From JANXQE01 sp035651635 (GTDB lineage: Bacteria > Verrucomicrobiota > Verrucomicrobiia > Limisphaerales > UBA8199), in the NCBI GenBank assembly GCA_035651635.1, contig DASRFK010000093.1, positions 1 through 55,495 on the forward strand: DNA of 55,495 nucleotides, given 5' to 3'. Below are positions 1-8,106 of the stretch, in pieces. A program made the position numbers and the translations under genes. The first letter of the stretch is position 1; each line of letters opens with the position of its first letter. A model generated the notes under the pieces. It had not been told where the DNA came from, made no database searches, and was given only the letters and a program-made list of their open reading frames with translations.

Positions 1-378
1 TTTGACGCCTATGATCCTGCGCAGCCTTTCACGCCCTGGGCCTGCCGGTTCGCCCTGAACAAAGCCCATCAGTGGATCGAGCGGCGGCAGCGTTGGCAAA
101 CCCTGCTGGCGCACGGGCTGGCGGAGGAGTTGGTCCAGCGACGGCAGGAGCTGCAGCCCGAGTTTGAACTGCGGCTACGGCATCTCGAGGGTTGCCTCGG
201 AAAGCTGCCCGAAGGACAGCGCTCGCTGGTTGAAGGATATTACTACGAGCGCACCGCTATCGAAACGCTGGCGGAGCGCTCTGGCCGGAGTTCGGCCGCA
301 ACCTATAAGATGCTGCAACGGATCCGTCACACCCTCCAACTGTGCGTCGAAAGCCAGCTACAACCGGAGGCGTCATGA
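1..378 (+). CDS. RNA polymerase sigma-70 family (ECF-like) sigma factor, 5'-truncated by window
   Basis: The frame is open from base 1, so the N-terminus lies outside the window; 125 residues are visible. What remains is the end of region 2 (FTPWACRFALNKAH, resembling the W-rich DNA-melting segment) and a region 4 helix-turn-helix (LPEGQRSLVEGYYY, then a recognition helix around AATYKMLQRIRHTL). This matches the short sigma factors expanded in Verrucomicrobia and Planctomycetes (TIGR02989-like by memory). The stop overlaps the ATG of the next gene as ATGA, so the two are probably translationally coupled. That next gene encodes a FecR-type membrane protein, the classic partner for a sigma factor controlled from the cell surface. 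The target is unknown; the glycan-degradation genes downstream are an obvious guess, not shown by sequence. Confidence 0.8.
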   Translation, partial: FDAYDPAQPFTPWACRFALNKAHQWIERRQRWQTLLAHGLAEELVQRRQELQPEFELRLRHLEGCLGKLPEGQRSLVEGYYYERTAIETLAERSGRSSAATYKMLQRIRHTLQLCVESQLQPEAS

Positions 379-2006
379 CGCTCTTGTTCCCGTCTACCGA
401 GTTTGACGACGCTGTCGCTGCGGTTTGCCATGGCGTCGCAAATGAAACTCAGATGCAGGCCCTGAACGCATTATTGCGAAGCAACTCGAACGCTCGCGAC
501 GAGTATCTGATGCGGGTCGAGCTGCACGCCCGCCTGGCGTCTGAGCCGGACCTGTTTTCTCAGGTGGCGTATGCAGCTGGCGGTTGTCGCCTGCCCAAAA
601 GCAGCATGGGTGAAGGGCCCAAAATTCTCTCACTGAACCCGCCTGTTCCGGCCACGAGGAGTAAAATGGTGCGGGTGTTGGCGGTTGCGGCTTGCCTCGT
701 GTTTATCTCCCTGGGCATTTGGAACTTTTGGTTCAAGCGACCCGCCCATGTCAGCCGAGCGACCAGCACTGCCGTGGCGATGCTAACGCGGGTCGTGGAT
801 GCTCGTTGGAACCAAACCACCGGCCCGCTGCGGGTCGGCAGTGCCTTGGAGCCGGGCTGGGTTCGACTCGAATCAGGTTTGGCGCAAGTGGTCTTCTACA
901 GCGGGGCACGTATCGTGATTGAGGGGCCGGTGGAATTGCGGCTCGTTTCACCCAACGAAGCCATTTGTCCGAACGGTCGACTGCTCGTTGAGGTGCCACC
1001 GGCGGCACGGGGCTTTCGCTTAGGAACAGCTCATTTCAACTTGGTAGATCTCGGGACCGCCTTTGGGATCGATGCCACCCAGGACAGAACTGAAGTTCAC
1101 GTCTTCAAGGGAAAAGTAGAGCTGCTCCCAGAAACGACAGCGAAGCGATGCCTGAACGAAGGACAGGCCGCCCTGGTGCAGGGAAGCGCTGCCCCGCAAA
1201 TTATGGTTGCCAGCGAAGCCGGTTTCGCTCCGCTCTTCGAATTCGAGCAGCGGTCCATGGCTTCACAGGCCTTTCGCTATGAACAATGGCAGTTTGCGAG
1301 CGCCCAGCTTAACCAGGACCCATCCCTGGTTGTCCATTTGGATTTTGAGAACCTCAGCAGCACGGACTGGACGCTGCTTAATGCGGCTGAAAAAAACCAT
1401 TCCGTGCAGGAAGCCACGGTGGTCGGCTGCGTGCGTGCCGAGGGACGGTGGCGGGAGAAGCAGGCCCTGGAATTCCAAAGTGTCAATGACCGCGTGCGTC
1501 TGGTGGTGCCTGGAGACTTCGACGCCTTGACCCTGTCCGCGTGGGTCTGCGTCAACGGACTGGATCGCCAGTTCAATTCACTCTTCATGTCCGACGGATT
1601 GGCTCCCGGAACGATACATTGGTTGATCCGCAATGACGGCGTGTTGGGCCTGACCCTTTTCGGCCCCGCCTACGGGAAATTCCAGATTCTGGCCAGTCCT
1701 CCGGTGCTCTCGCTCGCTAAGTTCGGAATGTGGCAGCATGTGGCGGTGGTTATCGATGGGAAAGCCAGGCGAGTGGTCCACTACGTCAACGGTTTACCAG
1801 TCTCTCAGCAGGCGCTGAAAATAGGGCCTCCCTTTCGGGTTGGCCCCGCCGAATTGGGCAACTGGAATGCACGAACCGGCCCGGACCTAGCTCCATCATT
1901 GATCCGAAATCTGAGCGGGTCGCTCGATGAATTCGAGCTGTTTAGCCGCGCTTTGAGCGAGGCGGAAGTCCACGAGCTCTATGCCAAAGGCAAGCCCGAC
2001 TTATGA
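375..2006 (+). CDS. FecR-domain membrane protein with C-terminal LamG/concanavalin-like domain
   Basis: A 543-residue protein. I chose the ATG at 375 because it overlaps the sigma factor stop and has GGAGG at 366-370; an upstream in-frame start at 342 would lie inside the sigma gene. Residues 1-95 are probably cytoplasmic and could bind the sigma factor. One hydrophobic segment follows at about 100-120 (VLAVAACLVFISLGIW). A FecR-like domain spans roughly 150-250 (GSALEPGWVRLESG, FRLGTAHFNLVDLGTAF). A LamG-type jelly roll fills about 335-535 (LTLSAWVCVNGL, WQHVAVVIDG, GSLDEFELFSRALSEAEV). The order suggests a transmembrane anti-sigma or sigma-regulating protein whose outer part may sense a glycan. 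That role is inferred; no TonB-dependent receptor is nearby, unlike the Bacteroidetes/Fec systems. Confidence 0.8.
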   Translation: MTLLFPSTEFDDAVAAVCHGVANETQMQALNALLRSNSNARDEYLMRVELHARLASEPDLFSQVAYAAGGCRLPKSSMGEGPKILSLNPPVPATRSKMVRVLAVAACLVFISLGIWNFWFKRPAHVSRATSTAVAMLTRVVDARWNQTTGPLRVGSALEPGWVRLESGLAQVVFYSGARIVIEGPVELRLVSPNEAICPNGRLLVEVPPAARGFRLGTAHFNLVDLGTAFGIDATQDRTEVHVFKGKVELLPETTAKRCLNEGQAALVQGSAAPQIMVASEAGFAPLFEFEQRSMASQAFRYEQWQFASAQLNQDPSLVVHLDFENLSSTDWTLLNAAEKNHSVQEATVVGCVRAEGRWREKQALEFQSVNDRVRLVVPGDFDALTLSAWVCVNGLDRQFNSLFMSDGLAPGTIHWLIRNDGVLGLTLFGPAYGKFQILASPPVLSLAKFGMWQHVAVVIDGKARRVVHYVNGLPVSQQALKIGPPFRVGPAELGNWNARTGPDLAPSLIRNLSGSLDEFELFSRALSEAEVHELYAKGKPDL

Positions 2007-2124
2007 CAGGAATGCCACGGTCCAAACTCAAGCTTTCCAAGTCAAAAACGTATTGTTGGAACAGGCGATGAAATCGAGCGCAAGGGATGCAATAATCCGA
2101 AAGAATTCTCAAGAAAGGCACTTA

Positions 2125-3378
2125 ATGACAAAACCAGGCATGACTGTCCTCGTTGGTTTGATTTGGCTCCTGACCCCAGCCCGGGCGGCCGACATCGCGG
2201 GCCAGTGGGGTGGTGAATTCGATTCTCAAATTGGCCTGCAGAAGTACGTATTCACCTTTGAAACCCAGGGCAACCAGCTCACTGGCAAAGCGGCTTCCGA
2301 GGTCAATGGTCAGAAGCGTGAAGCGCAATTGAAAGAAGGCGTCATCAACGGTGAGACCCTGAGCTTCGTGGAGCTGTTTTCGTTCCAGGGGAACGAAATT
2401 CGCATTCACTACACCGGCAAGCTGGGCAAAGATGAAATCCTGTTCACGCGTGAAGTGGGCGACTTCGCCAAAGAAGAGTTTAAGGCAAAGCGCGTCGAAG
2501 CCGCAGGGCCCAGCCCTGGCGCAGCCAATGCGGCTAATGGCTCCGCGGGGGATCGGCCGCGGCGCGGCCCTGGCGCATTCGGGGGGCCGATTGAACTCAA
2601 GCCGGACGACAAACCGGCCTTCGACGATCCGCCCGCCGGCTTCGACAAGAAGCGCGATAATATTCCCCACGGCAAATTGGAGATGATCGAGTACGATTCC
2701 AAAACTGTGGGGACAGCGCGCAAGATGCAGGTCTATACTCCACCCGGCTATTCTAAAGACAAGAAATACCCCGTGCTTTACCTCCTGCACGGCATTGGTG
2801 GAGATGAAACCGAGTGGGAGCGGTTTGCGACCCCGGACGTATTGCTCGACAACCTGATCGCCGACGGCAAAGCGGTTCCGATGATCATCGTGATGCCGAA
2901 TGGCCGCGCACAAAAGGATGATCGCCCCGGGCCAAACCCTATGGCGACGGCGCCGGCCTTTGCGGTTTTTGAACGGGATCTGCTGGACGATGTGATTCCC
3001 GCCATCGAATCGCGGTATTCGGTGCAAGCCGATCGCGAACATCGGGCCCTCGCGGGACTCTCGATGGGCGGCGGCCAATCGCTAAACTTCGGTTTGGCTC
3101 ATCTCGACACGTTTGCCTGGGTGGGAGGTTTCTCGTCAGCGCCGAATACAAAACCACCCGACCAACTCGTGCCCGATCCCGCGGCCGCAGCCCGGCTGTT
3201 GAAACTGTTGTGGCTCTCCAGCGGCAACAAAGATGGATTAATCCGAATCAGCCAGGGCGTTCACGCTTATCTCAAGGAAAAGAAGGTGCCGCATGTCTGG
3301 CACGTGGACGGCAATGGCCACGACGCAACACACTGGAGAAACAACCTGTGGCTGTTCTCGCAGCGCATCTTCAAATAG
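2125..3378 (+). CDS. Secreted CE1-like alpha/beta-hydrolase esterase with unnamed N-terminal domain
   Basis: A 417-residue predicted secreted esterase. The start at 2125 gives a signal peptide (TVLVGLIWLLTPARAAD) preceded by GAAAGG; the open frame upstream to 1981 has no such signal. Residues 23-128 form a small beta-rich domain that recurs in the GH51 enzyme at 9366 (GLQKY, SFVE, QGN, YTGK, FTR.VG.FA in the same order). A Pro/Gly/Arg-rich linker (about 130-157) leads to an esterase-D/Fes-type hydrolase with LYLLHGIGG, the nucleophile elbow GLSMGGG (Ser313), probable Asp370 (SGNKDG) and His399 (NGHD). Family members remove feruloyl or acetyl groups from arabinoxylan, which fits the adjoining xylanase. 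The exact substrate cannot be read from sequence. Confidence 0.85.
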   Translation: MTKPGMTVLVGLIWLLTPARAADIAGQWGGEFDSQIGLQKYVFTFETQGNQLTGKAASEVNGQKREAQLKEGVINGETLSFVELFSFQGNEIRIHYTGKLGKDEILFTREVGDFAKEEFKAKRVEAAGPSPGAANAANGSAGDRPRRGPGAFGGPIELKPDDKPAFDDPPAGFDKKRDNIPHGKLEMIEYDSKTVGTARKMQVYTPPGYSKDKKYPVLYLLHGIGGDETEWERFATPDVLLDNLIADGKAVPMIIVMPNGRAQKDDRPGPNPMATAPAFAVFERDLLDDVIPAIESRYSVQADREHRALAGLSMGGGQSLNFGLAHLDTFAWVGGFSSAPNTKPPDQLVPDPAAAARLLKLLWLSSGNKDGLIRISQGVHAYLKEKKVPHVWHVDGNGHDATHWRNNLWLFSQRIFK

Positions 3379-3386
3379 CCGCAGCC

Positions 3387-3464
3387 GATCACAGAATCAT
3401 GGACTCTTTTGTATTATGGACCACCTCGTTCCTCCCATGATTTTGTGAACATGATTTTGTGATC
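3387..3464. repeat. Imperfect inverted/direct repeat in the esterase-xylanase spacer
   Basis: Three copies of a 16-bp unit occur in the 112-bp spacer. One, GATCACAGAATCATGG (3387-3402), is inverted relative to two overlapping direct copies, CCATGATTTTGTGAAC (3435-3450) and ACATGATTTTGTGATC (3449-3464). The inverted copy matches each of the others at 14 of 16 positions. The transcript could fold as a hairpin after the esterase stop, but there is no T-run, so it is not a standard terminator. I read it as a REP-like spacer repeat. Confidence 0.6.
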
Positions 3465-3490
3465 GACCCAACCGTCCGCTCCTCATTCAA

Positions 3491-4759
3491 ATGAATGCTC
3501 ATAATTTAAACCAAAACTCACAAATCCTTCCGGTCACCCTGGCGCTGCTTGCCATTGGCGCCGCGGCCCCTTCCGGCGAACCGTCCCTCAAGGATGCCTA
3601 CAAAGATCATTTCTATGTTGGCGTGGCGATCAACCGCACCATCGCCACTGGCAATGCAGTCCGGGCCGACAACGTCAACCGGCGCCTCGAACAGGTCGCC
3701 AAGGATATTTCGCTCGTGAAGGCCCAGTTTAACCAGATTTCCCCGGAGAACGACCTGAAATGGGCGTTGATCCATCCCCGTGAAGGCGCCGACGGTTATG
3801 ATTTCGGACCGGCTGACGCTTATGTGAATTTTGGCGTAAGCAACAATATGTATCTCGTCGGACATACACTTGTTTGGCACGGCCAGACGCCGAGATGGGT
3901 GTTTCAAGGAACCAATATGCCGCCCGAAGACACCACTAATCAGGCTTCCCCCGGCACCACAAACACGGCGACGACAAATAGATTGAGCTCGGGCCGATTT
4001 GGTGGCGATTTCGGTCGCGGTTTTAGCGGACCCCGCGCGTCTCGGGAAGAGCTGCTCCAGAGGATGCGCGATCACATTCACACGGTGGTTGGCCGGTACA
4101 AGGGCAAGATTAAGGCCTGGGACGTCGTAAACGAGGCTGTTGCGGACGGCGGCACAAATATCCTCAGAAACTCTCCCTGGCTGCAGATCATCGGCCCGGA
4201 CTTTATTGCCAAGGCCTTTGAATATGCTCATGAAGCCGATCCGGACGCGCTCCTCCGCTACAACGATTACTCGCTGGAGAACCCAACCAAGCGCCGTAAA
4301 CTCATCACGTTGATCAAGTCCTTGCAAGAACAGCACGTTCCCGTGATGGCCATTGGATCACAAACCCACGTCAGCGTGTCGTCACCGAGCTTCGAGCAGG
4401 AAGATGAGGCGCTGGCTGAACTGGAGACCCTTGGCCTGCCCATCCACATTACTGAACTCGACGTCAACAGCGCCACGGGTGGACAGCGTAATACAGGGGC
4501 CGACGTCGCCGGCAACGCCGCGACCACTCAGGGCGGCCTGGTGGATGACGCCAACAGGAAATTGGCAGACGCCTATGAACGCCTCTTCAAAGCATTCCTC
4601 AAACACGACAAATCGGTGAAAGTTGTCACCTTTTGGGGTGTCAACGATGGGGTCTCATGGCGAGCCAATGGCCGGCCTCTGCTCTTCGACAGGGACGACC
4701 AGCCCAAGCCGGCCTTTGACGCGGTCATTCGCATTGCCTCCGACGCACCGCCAAAATAG
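3491..4759 (+). CDS. GH10 endo-1,4-beta-xylanase, secreted
   Basis: A 422-residue glycoside hydrolase family 10 enzyme, which cleaves internal beta-1,4 bonds of xylan. The N-terminus has a short signal-like stretch (LPVTLALLAIGAAAPSG). Family landmarks appear in order: FNQISPENDLKW, LVGHTLVWHGQTP, the acid/base in WDVVNEAV (Glu215), GSQTHVS, the nucleophile in ITELDV (Glu322), and WGVNDGVSW near the end. The length fits a single-domain GH10, except for a roughly 40-residue insert after the WHGQTPRW strand. That insert is rich in Thr, Asn, Gly, Arg and Phe (about 150-184) and looks like a disordered surface loop. It sits between two acyl esterases in a co-oriented series, so arabinoxylan is the likely polymer. 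Confidence 0.93.
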   Translation: MNAHNLNQNSQILPVTLALLAIGAAAPSGEPSLKDAYKDHFYVGVAINRTIATGNAVRADNVNRRLEQVAKDISLVKAQFNQISPENDLKWALIHPREGADGYDFGPADAYVNFGVSNNMYLVGHTLVWHGQTPRWVFQGTNMPPEDTTNQASPGTTNTATTNRLSSGRFGGDFGRGFSGPRASREELLQRMRDHIHTVVGRYKGKIKAWDVVNEAVADGGTNILRNSPWLQIIGPDFIAKAFEYAHEADPDALLRYNDYSLENPTKRRKLITLIKSLQEQHVPVMAIGSQTHVSVSSPSFEQEDEALAELETLGLPIHITELDVNSATGGQRNTGADVAGNAATTQGGLVDDANRKLADAYERLFKAFLKHDKSVKVVTFWGVNDGVSWRANGRPLLFDRDDQPKPAFDAVIRIASDAPPK

Positions 4760-4883
4760 CAATTGGATTCCGAATTACGGAAGCCCTGACTTGGAAATTT
4801 TCGCGCATGTTCGCCAACCCTTCGCGGCTGAAGACCAGAGAGCGGGGAGCCACGCCGCTCACGATTCCAACAACTTAATTGTT

Positions 4884-5732
4884 ATGAAAATGAGGTTGTT
4901 CTTATTGGCAGCATTTCTCACCCTGACTTCGAGCGCTTTCTCACAAGATTCGAATTTTTACATTTTCCTCTGTTTCGGACAGTCAAACATGGAAGGCTTT
5001 CCAGGAATTCAACCAGAGGACAAGACAGCCGTAGACGATCGTTTCCAGCTTTTGGCAGCAGTGGATTTCCCCAACCTGGAGCGAAAGAAGGGCAATTGGT
5101 ATCCTGCAATCCCGCCTTTGTGCCGGCCTTCGAGCGGTCTTTGTCCGGCCGATTATTTCGGCCGGACAATGGTTTCCAATCTTCCGCCAAGTATTAAAGT
5201 GGGCATCGTCAATGTGTCCGTAGCGGGGTGCAAAATTGAACTGTTCAGCAAAAACAAGTTTCAGACCTACGCTGCCACTGCGCCAGCCTGGATGACCAAT
5301 ATCATCAAGATGTACAGCGGAAACCCTTATCAATATCTCGTGGAGGTGGCGAAGTTGGCTCAGAAGGATGGGGTAGTTAAAGGCATTCTGTTGCACCAGG
5401 GAGAATCAAACACCAATGACAAAGAATGGCCGAATAAAGTTAAAGACATCTACGACGACCTGCTCCACGACCTGAATCTTAAAGCCGAAGAAGTTCCCCT
5501 GCTCGCGGGTGAAGTCGTCAGTGCGGATCAAAAAGGCGCGTGCGCCAGCATGAATACGATTATCGATGAGTTGCCAAAGACAATTCCGACCGCGCACGTC
5601 GTTTCCTCGAAGGGTTGCGCGAGCCGCCCGGACCATCTCCATTTTACTGCGGCAGGTTACCGGGAGCTGGGAAAACGATACGCCGAGACAATGCTTTCCC
5701 TGCCGGGTTTTAAGAATGCCGGCACCCACTAG
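4884..5732 (+). CDS. Secreted sialate O-acetylesterase-like (SASA/DUF303, CE6-type) esterase
   Basis: A 282-residue SGNH-fold carbohydrate acetylesterase. I use the ATG at 4884 (the ATG at 4890 is equally possible) because it begins a clean signal peptide ending SSAFSQ; the frame is open upstream but would run through the end of the xylanase gene. Block I is FGQSNMEG with nucleophile Ser34. HQGESNTND (from His171) is the block typical of the sialate acetylesterase/CE6 group, and DHLHF (Asp250, His253) supplies the remaining catalytic residues. CE6 members remove acetyl groups from xylose residues, so in this position deacetylation of xylan is more plausible than of sialic acid. A 9-bp gap separates it from the GH43 gene. 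Confidence 0.87.
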   Translation: MKMRLFLLAAFLTLTSSAFSQDSNFYIFLCFGQSNMEGFPGIQPEDKTAVDDRFQLLAAVDFPNLERKKGNWYPAIPPLCRPSSGLCPADYFGRTMVSNLPPSIKVGIVNVSVAGCKIELFSKNKFQTYAATAPAWMTNIIKMYSGNPYQYLVEVAKLAQKDGVVKGILLHQGESNTNDKEWPNKVKDIYDDLLHDLNLKAEEVPLLAGEVVSADQKGACASMNTIIDELPKTIPTAHVVSSKGCASRPDHLHFTAAGYRELGKRYAETMLSLPGFKNAGTH

Positions 5733-5741
5733 CCCGTAGCC

Positions 5742-7259
5742 ATGAAACTCCTGCTGGTCCTGGTAACGGCTCTCCTGCTCGCTTCGCCCGGATTGGCCCT
5801 CGATGGCCAGATTGGGATCCACGACCCCTCCACACTCATCCAATGCGACGGCAAATGGTACGCCTACGGAACGGGTGGCGGTGCCTTGGTGTCCGACGAT
5901 GGTTGGACCTGGCGACGCGGAGTTATGCCCTCCCGCACCGGACTTGCGCCTGACCTCATTCATATTGCTAACCGCTATTACCTGTACGTTGCCAGGAACG
6001 TCGGCGCGCAGCCAAGGGCGGACATCAATATGATCTGGAACGTGAGCCTGGATCCCGATTCTCCCGACTATAAATGGGAAGAAGGCGGCGTGGTCGCTTC
6101 GTCAGACGGCACCGAGGACTGCAACGCGATCGATCCGGGAGTGTTTCTTGATCCAACTAATGGCAAATTATGGCTCACGTACGGATCGTATTTCGGATTT
6201 ATTCGATTGGTTGAACTCGATCCCCGCACGGGCAAGCGCGCTAATCCGAACGATCAACCGGTGGATATCGCCATCAATTGCGAGGCTTCAACCATGATGT
6301 TTCACGACGGCTGGTACTACCTTCTGGCCACCCATGGCAGTTGCTGCCGCGGTTCCGATTCCGGTTACAACATCCGCGTCGGCCGCGCTCAAAGTGTCTT
6401 CGGTCCCTTTATCGACAATATGGGCGTTGAGATGCTTCAAGGCGGCGGCAAATTATTCGTCGGTTCAGGCGGGCGCGTTGTTGGCCCTGGACATTTCGGC
6501 TTGCTCGACCTGGGCGATGGCCTTCAGAAGTTTTCCTGTCATTACGAAGCCGACCTGGACAAGGGCGGTGCCAGCGTCCTGGACATCCGGCCGCTGCTCT
6601 GGAAAGACGGTTGGCCCGTGGCGGGCGAGAACCTCAAGGAAGGCACTTATGAAATCGAATCTCTGCGCACCGGCACGTCGCTCGAGCTTGCCGTTGAAGG
6701 GGTGCCGGTCGGCGGCAGGCGCCCGAGGGGAAGTGGCGCGGGATTTTCCGGCCTCGGCGGTCCTGGTGGAACCAATGCCAGCGGGCTTCGGGGCCCACGC
6801 GGACTCGGCGGTGGCGGACGAGGACTGTTCGCCGGTCAGGGCGGCGTGATTCCGCCTCAGGACGTCGCGCAAGTCTCGACGAATTGGCCAAGCGGCAACA
6901 TTGAACTCCGCCTGGCCAATTACCTGTGCCAGGCCCAACAGAAGTGGGCCCTCACGGTGGTCACCAACGCCGGCGGGTACCTCGGCTCGCCCTATTTCAA
7001 GATCGTCATCGCCGGCACGGACCGAGTCCTGACCGCGACCGCGGAGGGTGAACTGGTGGCCCTGCCCGCTTTCACCGGCGGGCCCGAACAAATTTGGCGT
7101 CTCGATCAACTTGTCGACGGTACGTGGCGCATTATGCCCAAATCGGTGCCCGGCTCAAACCAGGCCTTGGCTCTTTCGGCAGTGGGCAGTAGCTACGCGA
7201 CCCTGTCGAAATTCGAACCTGCGAGCCAGAAACAGCGTTGGTTGCTCAAGATTCCGTGA
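5742..7259 (+). CDS. GH43 arabinanase/arabinofuranosidase-xylosidase with C-terminal ricin-like domain
   Basis: A 505-residue secreted protein with a signal peptide (LLLVLVTALLLASPGLA). Residues 20-290 are a five-bladed GH43 propeller. The expected acidic triad is visible: Asp28 in IHDPST (base), Asp131 in AIDPGVF (pKa modulator) and Glu181 in NCEASTMM (acid). The closest resemblance is to arabinan endo-1,5-alpha-L-arabinosidases, but GH43 members also act as xylosidases or arabinofuranosidases. A long Gly/Arg-rich tract (about 324-370) separates the catalytic domain from a C-terminal segment with QxW-type repeats (QQKWAL, EQIWRLDQ, KQRWLLKI), resembling a ricin-B lectin. The gene continues the co-directional run 9 bp after the acetylesterase. 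Confidence 0.88.
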   Translation: MKLLLVLVTALLLASPGLALDGQIGIHDPSTLIQCDGKWYAYGTGGGALVSDDGWTWRRGVMPSRTGLAPDLIHIANRYYLYVARNVGAQPRADINMIWNVSLDPDSPDYKWEEGGVVASSDGTEDCNAIDPGVFLDPTNGKLWLTYGSYFGFIRLVELDPRTGKRANPNDQPVDIAINCEASTMMFHDGWYYLLATHGSCCRGSDSGYNIRVGRAQSVFGPFIDNMGVEMLQGGGKLFVGSGGRVVGPGHFGLLDLGDGLQKFSCHYEADLDKGGASVLDIRPLLWKDGWPVAGENLKEGTYEIESLRTGTSLELAVEGVPVGGRRPRGSGAGFSGLGGPGGTNASGLRGPRGLGGGGRGLFAGQGGVIPPQDVAQVSTNWPSGNIELRLANYLCQAQQKWALTVVTNAGGYLGSPYFKIVIAGTDRVLTATAEGELVALPAFTGGPEQIWRLDQLVDGTWRIMPKSVPGSNQALALSAVGSSYATLSKFEPASQKQRWLLKIP

Positions 7260-7315
7260 ACCGCGACCCCGCCACGATCCGAGTGTTAGAATCAACCAAC
7301 CTGGAGAAGCTCCGC

Positions 7316-8008
7316 ATGATTACGCGCGGCACCTTCACGCCGCGATTGCCTGTCATGGCCGCCACGATTCTGCTCGCCTTCGCCTCCGCTTCAGCCGCGC
7401 CCGCTCAAAGCTTCGGACCCACTCTCACGCACCCCAGCTCAACCGCGTTGAAATTGCCCCCGGATGGGTTCCTTCAGCGCTGGCTGATTCTTGAGCCTAT
7501 TCATGTCAATGGACTTACCGACAGCGCAGTTCAGGCGGCCGTCAGGACCGAATACTTCCCCAATCAGCTCACCGTTATTCCTCGAGACGGTGACAGTGTC
7601 ACGCTCGGCAACACGAATCTCACCTGGCACGCCGTGGAAACGACGAATTATAACGTCAACCTGTTTCATTTCGCCCGGGCCTTGCACAAGCCAACATCCG
7701 ACGTCCTTTTTTGGACCGTCACGATCGTCACTTCCCCAGAGGAGATGCACGGCGTGCGCCTGGCAGTCGGCTCCAATGCAGCTTCCGTCTGGTGGGTCAA
7801 CGGTCAGGAAGTCATTGGCATTTACGGCGACCGCCAGACCGTTATCGACGACGGCGTTTCCAAGCGTCTCACGCTTAAAAAGGGATCAAACGTCGTGCGC
7901 TGCGCCGTCATTAACGGCGGTGGTGCCACCGATTTTTGCGGCCGATTTCTTGACCCGGATGACAAGCCACTGACAACACTGAGCGTGAGTGTTGAAGAGC
8001 CGCGATGA
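7316..8008 (+). CDS. Uncharacterised secreted protein, possible jelly-roll carbohydrate-binding domain
   Basis: A 230-residue protein with a signal peptide (VMAATILLAFASASAAPA). The ATG at 7316 follows GGAGAAG with good spacing; upstream in-frame codons overlap the GH43 gene. No catalytic motif is evident. The mature part is beta-rich with paired aromatic and asparagine features (WHAVETTNYNVNLFHFA, ASVWWVNGQEV, SKRLTLKKGSNVVR), like the galactose-binding or PA14-type jelly rolls that accompany glycosidases; VWWVNG followed by a KKG turn is typical of such accessory domains. By memory, similar sequences occur fused to esterases in other PVC bacteria. Its place between the GH43 and CE1 genes suggests a glycan-binding helper. 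No biochemical role is known to me. Confidence 0.7.
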   Translation: MITRGTFTPRLPVMAATILLAFASASAAPAQSFGPTLTHPSSTALKLPPDGFLQRWLILEPIHVNGLTDSAVQAAVRTEYFPNQLTVIPRDGDSVTLGNTNLTWHAVETTNYNVNLFHFARALHKPTSDVLFWTVTIVTSPEEMHGVRLAVGSNAASVWWVNGQEVIGIYGDRQTVIDDGVSKRLTLKKGSNVVRCAVINGGGATDFCGRFLDPDDKPLTTLSVSVEEPR

Positions 8009-8106
8009 CGTGATAACAAGTGATGTCCAAAATCCATGGCCTTGCGGAAGTAAATAGAGGCTTGCATTACCGAGGCCTTCAAAACAACCATTCAACCCAT
8101 CCCTCC

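Noticed and set aside
2122..3078. Long minus-strand frame of 318 codons opposite the first esterase
   Set aside because: It mirrors the codon pattern of a strongly supported gene, has no ribosome site, and reads as the His/Arg-rich shadow expected in GC-rich DNA.
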